Origin: Flavobacteriaceae bacterium
Lineage (GTDB): Bacteria; Bacteroidota; Bacteroidia; Flavobacteriales; Flavobacteriaceae
DNA length: 42,180 nucleotides
NCBI GenBank assembly: GCA_030830005.1
Contig: JAURNV010000030.1
Location: 1-42,180, forward strand
Direction of reading: 5' to 3'
The stretch's first letter is position 1. Every line of letters begins with the position of its first letter. Positions 36,016-42,180 of this stretch are shown here, one piece after another. Both the position numbers and the translations under genes were made by a program. The notes beneath the pieces were generated by a model. That model was not told the DNA's origin, ran no database searches, and was given only the letters and a program-made list of their open reading frames with translations.

Positions 36016-36659
36016 TAATTGCGTCGCTTTTGATTTCGGTATTTTTTGGGTTTGCTTTGACGACTTCCTTTTCCGAATCGTCTATTGGTGAGGCGGATTA
36101 AATTGTTTGATTCAGTAAGCACCTCATCATCTGGTGTAATCACAATCTTTCCACCTGATAGTTCTGCTAAATGATCAAAAATAACTCGATCATCAACAGT
36201 GTCCTTATTCCAATTCAAAAAACATTTTTTCATGTGATTTGCTATCACATAAACAAGTGCTTCCTTAAGTTCGCCGTCTTCCCAACCTACAACAACATCA
36301 ATCATTCCCTTTATGTTATTACCATAAAAGCGATATTTCGGAAATGATTGCGGATATTCCAATGGGTTTGGAGGGGCTGCAAGTACTTCTGGATCTGGTT
36401 TTGGAAAAGGTGCATCAACATCTAATTTAAAATCAGACATAATAAAAAGCTGATCCCAAAGTTTATGCTGAAAATCAGCAACATCACGTAAATGTGGGTT
36501 AAGGTTACCCATAATACCAATTATGGCTTGAGCTTGTTTGTTTCGTTCATCTCGATTGTCTTCAGCCATAACTTGCTGAATCATTTTGTGAATATGACGT
36601 CCATATTCGGGTATCGCCAACGGAGAACGTTCGTTGTTGTATTGAAGATTTTCTATCAA
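36015..36659 (-). CDS. DUF4290 protein
   Basis: This 214-residue protein matches the Bacteroidota-specific DUF4290 family: a start of ENLQYNNERSPLAIPEYGRHIHKMI, then GNLNPHLRDVADFQHKLWDQLFIMSDFKLDVDAPFP and FYGNNIKGMID. The tail is basic (RQSKPKKYRNQKRRN). The start is a TTG; the next ATG would cut the conserved N-terminus. It is linked to murA by overlap, as in relatives. Function is unknown. Confidence 0.88.
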   Translation of the reverse strand: MIENLQYNNERSPLAIPEYGRHIHKMIQQVMAEDNRDERNKQAQAIIGIMGNLNPHLRDVADFQHKLWDQLFIMSDFKLDVDAPFPKPDPEVLAAPPNPLEYPQSFPKYRFYGNNIKGMIDVVVGWEDGELKEALVYVIANHMKKCFLNWNKDTVDDRVIFDHLAELSGGKIVITPDDEVLTESNNLIRLTNRRFGKGSRQSKPKKYRNQKRRN

Positions 36660-36698
36660 AAGGTGTGAATTATAGGGTAAAACTAAGAAAAAATAACG

Positions 36699-36989
36699 TT
36701 AGAGTTGAATGATATTTGGGATTTTAGCAGCGCTTTTATATTTTTCAATTATTATAGACGGTTTATCAAAAGTTCCCGTAATCGAAATACTGCTATATTT
36801 TCCTTTACTGGAGGCACGAACTTTTATTTTAACAGCATCATTAGCAAATAAAACTTTTAGGCTGTCTAATGCATCCCCCGAACTTGGCACAATAAACTTA
36901 AAAACATAGGTGCTTGGCCAAGAGCTAGTATCTAAAAGTTGCTGATGAAATCGTTTGTAAAATGATTCGTCGTTGGCTTTGTTTTGCAT
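36699..36989 (-). CDS. DUF493 (YbeD-like) protein
   Basis: The 96-residue protein has the DUF493 alpha/beta fold features: FYKRFHQQLLDTSSWPSTYVFKFIVPS, then KIKVRASSKGKYSSISITGTF. I start at MQNKANDES; the longer frame to 37022 runs across the promoter. YbeD-type proteins resemble regulatory ACT-like domains and have no firm role. The ATG is 4 nt from a perfect -7 box. Confidence 0.82.
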   Translation of the reverse strand: MQNKANDESFYKRFHQQLLDTSSWPSTYVFKFIVPSSGDALDSLKVLFANDAVKIKVRASSKGKYSSISITGTFDKPSIIIEKYKSAAKIPNIIQL

Positions 36990-36993
36990 ATCA

Positions 36994-37022
36994 CAAAGAT
37001 ACAGTTTTGCAAACGCCCACAA
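36994..37022 (-). promoter_or_regulatory. Canonical promoter of the DUF493 gene
   Basis: On the minus strand TTG (37022-37020), an 18-nt spacer and TATCTTTG (37001-36994) form a consensus promoter. The ATG follows after exactly 4 nt, so the transcript should be leaderless. This is the best supported case of that class because both promoter elements are present. Confidence 0.7.
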
Positions 37023-37035
37023 ATCCCGACCTTTG
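37007..37035 (+). promoter_or_regulatory. Promoter of the AAA ATPase gene, overlapping the divergent promoter
   Basis: TTG at 37007-37009, an 18-nt spacer and GACCTTTG at 37028-37035 lie 3 nt before the AAA ATPase ATG. The first base of the -7 box is off consensus. It interleaves with the opposite-strand promoter, so the two genes probably compete for polymerase. Confidence 0.45.
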
Positions 37036-37038
37036 TGT

Positions 37039-37575
37039 ATGGTTAATACGCAAAAAGTTGTATTTACTGGTGCACCGTCTAGTGGTAAAACTACGCTGCT
37101 TAACAGTGTTAAACACCCAAATATTCACACATACAACGAAGTTTCTCGTGCGGTAATTAACCAAGCTCAAAAAATGGGAATTCATCGTCCTTTTTTAGAA
37201 AACCCGCTAGCTTTTAGTGAAGTACTTTTTGAAAAACGCCTACTCGATTTTTTCGCAAAAAGCTCAAAACAAGTACAACTTTACGACAGGGGCCTCCATG
37301 ATGTCATCGCTTTTTTGAAAGAAAAAGGACAAGAAGTACCCTGTGGAATGCACGAAGTATGCACCCAATTCAGTTATAATAAAGTTTTTATTTTCCCGCC
37401 TTGGAAGGAAATTTACACACAGGATGCAGAGCGTAATGAGGATTTTTTAGAAGCGCTAAAACTCCACGATGCTTTAGTAGAAACATATACTTTTTACGGA
37501 ATGAAATGTAAAGAAGTACCTCGCGATAGCGTTAACAACCGACTTGATTTTATCTTGGATAATCTATGGAAATAA
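37039..37575 (+). CDS. AAA-family ATPase (AAA_28, NadR-like fold)
   Basis: This 178-residue P-loop protein has Walker A FTGAPSSGKTT near the N-terminus, followed by TYNEVSRAVINQAQ, LYDRGLHDVIAFL and VFIFPPWKEIYTQDAERNEDF. That pattern is typical of AAA_28 ATPases related to the kinase domain of NadR. I chose the ATG of MVNTQKV because the promoter and the family start agree with it. A nucleotide or nucleoside kinase activity is possible but unproven. Its stop overlaps recQ by 10 nt. Confidence 0.85.
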   Translation: MVNTQKVVFTGAPSSGKTTLLNSVKHPNIHTYNEVSRAVINQAQKMGIHRPFLENPLAFSEVLFEKRLLDFFAKSSKQVQLYDRGLHDVIAFLKEKGQEVPCGMHEVCTQFSYNKVFIFPPWKEIYTQDAERNEDFLEALKLHDALVETYTFYGMKCKEVPRDSVNNRLDFILDNLWK

Positions 37576-39419
37576 ACGCTAAAAAAATTTTAACTCAATA
37601 TTGGGGTGCAACATCATTTCGCCCTGGTCAGCAGGAGTCAATTTCGACCGTTTTAGAAAAACGTGACGGCTTGGTAGTATTACCTACAGGTGGTGGAAAA
37701 AGCATGTGCTATCAACTTCCAGGATTACTTTTAGAAGGTGTTTGTGTGGTCATAAGTCCGTTGATTGCCCTGATGAGCGATCAAGTAGAAGCACTAAAAA
37801 AGAAGGGAATACGAGCCATGCATTTATCGGGGCCAATGTCTGAAAATGATTTAGTTACTGCCCTTGACAATTGCAAATTTGGGGCTTTTAAATTCTTGTA
37901 TCTATCTCCCGAACGCGCTCAAAATCCACTCGTACAAGAGCACCTTGCACAAATGAAGGTTTCACTTCTTGCTATAGATGAAGCACATTGCATTTCGGAA
38001 TGGGGTCATGATTTTAGACCCTCTTACCGAGAAATCATTTCCCTAAAGAAAGTGTTAGCTAATGTTCCAACAATTGCGCTAACAGCCACCGCCACGCAGA
38101 AAGTTAGGGAGGATATATGTAACGCATTAGAACTACAATCTCCAAAAGTTGTCCTCAATTCATTTGATCGCCCAAATATTACCTTCTATGTAAAACATAC
38201 CTCCAACAAACTGGAAGCTATAAGCGAAGCATTGAAGCCTTACGGCTTGCCAAGCATTGTTTATGTAGGCACACGAAAAAGTGCAGAACTCTTAAGCAAT
38301 CACCTTAACGCAATGGGGCATAAAACAAGTTATTTTCACGGTGGTGCAACGGACAAAGAGCAACGTATTAAGAATTGGTTAACCGAAAAAATACCTGTGA
38401 TGGTAGCTACCACAGCGTTTGGTATGGGCATAGACAAACCAAATGTAACCCGTATTGTTCACGCCACGTTGCCCTTTAGCTTAGAACAATACTATCAAGA
38501 AGTTGGGCGCAGTGGCAGAGATGGAAATCCATCGGAAGCAACACTTTTAATTTCCGATGGAGACGAAAAGAAATTGTGGGATATCCTTATGTCAACAGTT
38601 ACCTCAAAAAAGGAAGTTCAAGAAATATACAAACATCTCTGCCATAATTTTAACATCGCCTATGGCGAGTTACCCCTGTCACTTCTTGAATTTAATTTAG
38701 GCTTGTTTTGCCAACACTATAAATTGAATCAAAAAACCACGTATTATGCATTGAAATTACTCGAGCGTGGACAGGTATTAACGCTAACGCAATACGATAC
38801 CCCAAAAACAATAATTAGGATAGAAAACACTAAACACTTACTTGACAATGTATTATTGAACACATTGTTGAGAAATGTAGGTGGAATTACAGACCGTTTT
38901 CAATCAATTGACCTTAGTCATTTTGCGAAAAAATGCAATTTGCCCCTACAAAAGTGTATAGAAACGCTAAACATCGAAGCAAAAAACGGAAGGATTGAAA
39001 TTGATCAATTACATGTCGATAGCGCTATACAATTTAACACCCCTAGAGAAGACAAACGAACATTACTTCCTATAATTCAGCAATTAGATACTTTTAAAAA
39101 AGAGAAAAAGCGCTTAGCAAAGTCCGTTTGGGAATATTGTACAACACCCACATGTTTGAGGGCAAAACTCTTAAACTACTTCGGCGAAAAAATAAAGGAC
39201 AAATGCAATTCATGTTCAAATTGCATAGATGATAAAACACCATTGAATGGAGTAATAATAGAACTAAAAAACCTTCTTTTGAAAGGAGAAATACTATCTT
39301 TGGAACAACTTGTTTTAGAGACAACACATGACAGAGAGCAGCTTTTAAGCGCACTAAGTTTCATGATAAATGAAGAACTCATTGAGCAACTAAACACAAA
39401 TTCATATAGGTGGATATGA
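37566..39419 (+). CDS. recQ: RecQ-family ATP-dependent DNA helicase
   Basis: This 617-residue superfamily 2 helicase has Walker A LPTGGGKSMCYQ (about 39-50), the DEAH box LLAIDEAHCISEWGHDFRP, ALTATATQKVRED, and GMGIDKPNVTRIVHATLP with QEVGRSGRDG. The zinc-binding region (TPTCLRAKLLNYFGE, then KCNSCSNC) and a winged-helix-like tail follow. No HRDC domain is visible, so this is the shorter RecQ form. It acts in recombination and fork repair. fmt overlaps its stop (ATGA). Confidence 0.94.
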   Translation: MEINAKKILTQYWGATSFRPGQQESISTVLEKRDGLVVLPTGGGKSMCYQLPGLLLEGVCVVISPLIALMSDQVEALKKKGIRAMHLSGPMSENDLVTALDNCKFGAFKFLYLSPERAQNPLVQEHLAQMKVSLLAIDEAHCISEWGHDFRPSYREIISLKKVLANVPTIALTATATQKVREDICNALELQSPKVVLNSFDRPNITFYVKHTSNKLEAISEALKPYGLPSIVYVGTRKSAELLSNHLNAMGHKTSYFHGGATDKEQRIKNWLTEKIPVMVATTAFGMGIDKPNVTRIVHATLPFSLEQYYQEVGRSGRDGNPSEATLLISDGDEKKLWDILMSTVTSKKEVQEIYKHLCHNFNIAYGELPLSLLEFNLGLFCQHYKLNQKTTYYALKLLERGQVLTLTQYDTPKTIIRIENTKHLLDNVLLNTLLRNVGGITDRFQSIDLSHFAKKCNLPLQKCIETLNIEAKNGRIEIDQLHVDSAIQFNTPREDKRTLLPIIQQLDTFKKEKKRLAKSVWEYCTTPTCLRAKLLNYFGEKIKDKCNSCSNCIDDKTPLNGVIIELKNLLLKGEILSLEQLVLETTHDREQLLSALSFMINEELIEQLNTNSYRWI

Positions 39420-40366
39420 GCAAATCTTTGCGGGTAGTATTTATGGGAACACCGGCTTTTGCTGTAGCCGGATTACGAGGTATTATACAAAGTCATCACA
39501 AAGTGGTTGGGGTTGTTACCACTCCTGACCGACCATCAGGAAGAGGAAAAAAAATTCAGTTTTCCGCAGTAAAAGAAGAGGCACTATTCCACAACCTTTC
39601 TTTACTTCAGCCTGAAAAATTAGGCACTCAAAAAACGATTGATGACCTTAAGGCTCTTGAGGCAGATGTGTTTGTGGTTGTGGCCTTTAGAATGTTACCT
39701 AAAACAATTTGGTCAATTCCAACATTGGGAACTTTTAACCTCCACGCATCGTTGTTGCCACAATATCGAGGAGCAGCTCCTATTCATTGGGCAGTTATTA
39801 ACGGCGAGAAAGAAACAGGATTGACCACATTTTTGATTGATGAAAAAATTGATACTGGATCCCTTTTGCTTCAAAAAAAGCTTGCTATTGGAGAAGGCGA
39901 AACCACAGGTGAGTTAAGCGCTCGCATGGCAGAACTTTCAGGAAGTATGATTGTTGAGACACTTGATGCATTATCAAAAGGAAAAATTATACCTAAACCT
40001 CAATCTAATGATAAAGGGCTTCTTTCGGCACCAAAATTAACACGTGAAAACACTCGAATTGATTGGGGAGCAGCAGGACAACATATTGTTCATTTTATAC
40101 ATGGGCTAAATCCGTTTCCTTCTGCATGGAGTATTTTGGAGTTGCCAAATGAGGAGCTTTATGTAAAACTCAAAAGGGCGCATTTTGTGACGGGAAACCC
40201 TATCCATCCACCAGGAAGGGTTTTTATTGAAGACAAACAACTTAGCGTTTCGGTAAGCGATGGATATGTATTCATCGATACCTTACAACTTCCGAATAAA
40301 AAAAGTATGGAAACCCCAGCTTTACTCAACGGATACCGCTTTCCTGAAAAATGTAGATTTGTGTAA
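39416..40366 (+). CDS. fmt: Methionyl-tRNA formyltransferase
   Basis: Fmt formylates initiator Met-tRNA. The 316-residue protein has RVVFMGTPAFAVAGL at the N-terminus, VVTTPDRPSGRGKK, and the formyl-tetrahydrofolate site NLHASLLPQYRGAAPIHWAVINGEKETGLTTF with the catalytic Asn and His. A C-terminal OB-fold domain with FIHGLNPFPSAW follows. The ATG at 39416 overlaps the recQ stop; a GTG two codons earlier is possible. Confidence 0.95.
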   Translation: MSKSLRVVFMGTPAFAVAGLRGIIQSHHKVVGVVTTPDRPSGRGKKIQFSAVKEEALFHNLSLLQPEKLGTQKTIDDLKALEADVFVVVAFRMLPKTIWSIPTLGTFNLHASLLPQYRGAAPIHWAVINGEKETGLTTFLIDEKIDTGSLLLQKKLAIGEGETTGELSARMAELSGSMIVETLDALSKGKIIPKPQSNDKGLLSAPKLTRENTRIDWGAAGQHIVHFIHGLNPFPSAWSILELPNEELYVKLKRAHFVTGNPIHPPGRVFIEDKQLSVSVSDGYVFIDTLQLPNKKSMETPALLNGYRFPEKCRFV

Positions 40367-40896
40367 TGGTTGGTAAACTTCTTGTTGCGCACCCCTCTAT
40401 CCTTGGCGACCATTCATTTGGCCGCAGTGTGGTACTTATGGTGGAGCATAATGATGAAGGGTCTTTAGGGTTTATAGTAAATCAACACACCCATTATACA
40501 TTACATGATTTGGCACCTGAACTTGGAATTGATGCCCCTGTTTTCAATGGGGGTCCCGTAGATTTAGACCGATTGTTTTACATTCACAACTCGGCAGAGA
40601 TTACAAACGCACAAGCTGTTGGAAATCAACTTTTTTGGGGTGGTGACCTGGACGAAATTAAAACGGCACTCCATTCAAAAAAACTAAAGTCATCCCAAAT
40701 AAAGTTTTTACTTGGCTATGCTGGTTGGAGTAAAAATCAATTAAATAGGGAGTGCAAAACCAATACTTGGGTACTAGTAAAAAACACGTATAACCTATTT
40801 ACAAATGAAGAAAAGTTATGGGGTAATATTATACGTGATATGGGCGGTGAACTGTCTTTTTATGCCGATGCGCCTATAAATCCTGGCCTAAACTAA
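40366..40896 (+). CDS. YqgE/AlgH family protein
   Basis: The 176-residue protein has the UPF0301 (YqgE/AlgH) features: GKLLVAHPSILGDHSFGRSVVLMVEHNDEGSLGFIVNQ, VFNGGPVDLDRLFYIH, and KFLLGYAGWSKNQLNREC. The family is widespread and structurally known but has no agreed function. It is coupled to fmt by TAATG, and its end overlaps the convergent aminotransferase gene by 23 nt. Confidence 0.92.
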   Translation: MVGKLLVAHPSILGDHSFGRSVVLMVEHNDEGSLGFIVNQHTHYTLHDLAPELGIDAPVFNGGPVDLDRLFYIHNSAEITNAQAVGNQLFWGGDLDEIKTALHSKKLKSSQIKFLLGYAGWSKNQLNRECKTNTWVLVKNTYNLFTNEEKLWGNIIRDMGGELSFYADAPINPGLN

Positions 40897-41722
40897 CCCC
40901 CTTGTTAAGTGCCTGTTGTATATTTAAGGTAGTCGTATTATGATACTTCGTTCTTCGAAATGATGATATAGGTTGGATGCCCACAATGGAATTGGTCATA
41001 AAAATCTCTTGAACTTGGTGTAAATCGAAGGGAGATATTTTTTCTTCAACACAAGTGATCCCTAATTTTTTTGAAATTCTGATAATTTGCTTGCGCATTA
41101 CTCCGTCCAAACAACCTGAAGATAGTTGTGGTGTTCGCAAGAGTCCATCAACAACAACAAAAAGGTTGCCATTTAAAAACTCTACTACTTCTTTTTCGTC
41201 ATTAACTAAAATACCATTATCATATCCTTGCTCGCTCATGAAGATACTTCCAATTACATTAAGAGCCCTATTAGCAGATTTCAAATTAGACAGCATACCT
41301 TTTTGAACGTAATAATCTTTAAACAATTCTACGTTATACTCTTTTTTAGAAGTGTAAAACTCATCTGTGAGTTTTTTTGCTTCAATAGTATAGCCCACCT
41401 CATTAGATGTAGGCAGGTACACACCACCTTCGTTTCGAAAAATAGTGAGTCTTATGCGCCAAGATTGGGCGATTGAAGGCTGTGCTTCAATAACCCTCAA
41501 GCATTCATGTTCCAAAAACTCGGGGGTAAAATCCATGGGGATTTTCATGCGAAATACACGCATAGCTGCCATTAGTCTAAAGTAATGATCTTCCCAAAAA
41601 TGAAGGTGTCCTTGTCCAAATCTGATTGTTTCGAACACGGCGTCGCCAAACAAAAATCCTCGATTTTGCACAGAAAAAGTTGGCGAAGGTGCAGCTTTTA
41701 ATTCGCCGTTGTGGTTTATCAT
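40874..41722 (-). CDS. Class IV PLP-dependent aminotransferase
   Basis: This 282-residue protein is a fold IV PLP enzyme: FSVQNRGFLFGDAVFETIRF at the N-terminus, SNLKSANRALNVIG with the Schiff-base Lys, and VVEFLNGNLFVVVDGLLRTPQLSSGCLDGVMRKQII, where the Glu contacts the PLP ring. It falls between branched-chain aminotransferases and aminodeoxychorismate lyase (PabC). Length and sequence do not separate these. It lies 2 nt after the START-like gene. Confidence 0.88.
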   Translation of the reverse strand: MINHNGELKAAPSPTFSVQNRGFLFGDAVFETIRFGQGHLHFWEDHYFRLMAAMRVFRMKIPMDFTPEFLEHECLRVIEAQPSIAQSWRIRLTIFRNEGGVYLPTSNEVGYTIEAKKLTDEFYTSKKEYNVELFKDYYVQKGMLSNLKSANRALNVIGSIFMSEQGYDNGILVNDEKEVVEFLNGNLFVVVDGLLRTPQLSSGCLDGVMRKQIIRISKKLGITCVEEKISPFDLHQVQEIFMTNSIVGIQPISSFRRTKYHNTTTLNIQQALNKGVSLGQDL

Positions 41723-41724
41723 AT

Positions 41725-42114
41725 CTAAGAAGAACCTAGCACTTGTTTTAGATCACTCATCTGACTATCCCAAAGCATTTTAGCCTCCTCAACTTCGTCT
41801 TCTTCAGCAAAGTCAGTAACAACAACCGAAACATCCTTTGTAATCTCATCAACTACAATACGCATTTCAAAGTAATATTCATCTTGATCGTCTTCGCCAT
41901 TAAGCCAACGAAAACGCACAAATTCGTTTGTCTTTTTTCGCAGTAAAAGGGCTTCCTCCTCAGAGTCATCCCAAATAAAAGAAAACTTTTCTGAGCGTGA
42001 ATTTACATTGTCAGCAAACCACTCTGAAAGTCCAGAAGGGGTATGCATATACTGATACAATAACTGAGGAGAAGCTTGAACAACAAATTCAATCTCGTAT
42101 TTTGTTTTTGTCAT
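41725..42114 (-). CDS. START-like (SRPBCC/AHSA1-type) domain protein
   Basis: The 129-residue protein matches a START-like family of Bacteroidota: KYEIEFVVQASPQLLYQYMHTPSGLSEWFADNVN, then FSFIWDDSEEEALLLRKK, FVRFRWLNGEDDQDEYYFEMRI and DFAEEDEVEEAKMLWDSQMSDLKQVLGSS. I start at MTKTKYE, the family start; the frame runs six codons further (MGVLNH). It is acidic, probably cytoplasmic, and its ligand is unknown. The 66 bases before it up to the window edge hold AT-rich sequence without a clean promoter. Confidence 0.85.
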   Translation of the reverse strand: MTKTKYEIEFVVQASPQLLYQYMHTPSGLSEWFADNVNSRSEKFSFIWDDSEEEALLLRKKTNEFVRFRWLNGEDDQDEYYFEMRIVVDEITKDVSVVVTDFAEEDEVEEAKMLWDSQMSDLKQVLGSS

Positions 42115-42180
42115 ATGATTTAAAACGCCCAATATATATATTAAAAATGACCTTTAAAAGAAAAGAGAAAAAAACTCTAA

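Overview
This window is chromosomal DNA from a member of the Bacteroidota, most likely a compact, probably marine Flavobacteriales/Flavobacteriaceae bacterium. The evidence is AT-rich sequence, promoters of the Bacteroidota type (TTG, about 19 nt, TAnnTTTG), no Shine-Dalgarno pattern, a TonB-dependent receptor paired with a DUF4249 lipoprotein, a T9SS-type surface protein, split transketolase genes, DUF4290 and a START-like protein. Genes are tightly packed: many ATGA and TAATG overlaps, and six convergent gene pairs whose stop codons overlap. I see no IS element, prophage, CRISPR array or rRNA.

Layout. 1-6072: a partial secreted protein, rplS behind a hairpin leader, icd, and a TonB receptor with its lipoprotein partner. 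6141-9281: thrS-infC-rpmI-rplT, with infC apparently starting at a non-canonical AUA. 9294-15006 (minus strand): dnaB, accA, a DMT transporter, an LptF/G permease and tgt; tgt is interrupted by an in-frame TAA. 15131-19293: two-subunit transketolase, an FKBP lipoprotein with a calcium-repeat tail, an Hsp15-like protein, a phosphoribosyltransferase and aroK. 19385-19635: two identical tandem tRNA-Lys genes and a tRNA-Leu. 19681-21991: a MerR/B12-binding photoreceptor-type regulator followed by crtB and crtZ. 21984-28445: ribH, a TPR protein, recF with a DciA-like DUF721 gene, ndk, DUF2520, kdsC-like, maf, an aquaporin and an SdpI-family protein. 28446-34265: an operon of SRPBCC protein, SDR, class I photolyase, DUF2256, Cry-DASH, an iron-sulfur (6-4)-type photolyase and DUF2805. 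34299-42114: a frameshifted DUF1801 gene, murA, DUF4290, DUF493, an AAA ATPase, recQ, fmt, yqgE, a class IV aminotransferase and a START-like protein.

The most interesting signal is a candidate light regulon. A perfect inverted repeat (TTTGTTTAAT, 14 nt, ATTAAACAAA) overlaps the start of the MerR/B12 regulator gene. The same dyad with the same 14-nt spacing lies about 8.8 kb away, wrapped around the -33 element of the photolyase operon promoter. The regulator keeps the W-x9-EH and ExHxxG residues of CarH-type adenosylcobalamin light sensors. I infer that one B12-based photoreceptor controls itself, probably carotenoid genes, and a DNA-photorepair operon. Other points: five genes have the start codon exactly 4 nt after a TAnnTTTG box (predicted leaderless mRNAs); MurA has Asp in place of the fosfomycin-target Cys; crtI is absent from the crt cluster; and two genes (tgt, DUF1801) carry single-base lesions that may be real or sequence errors.
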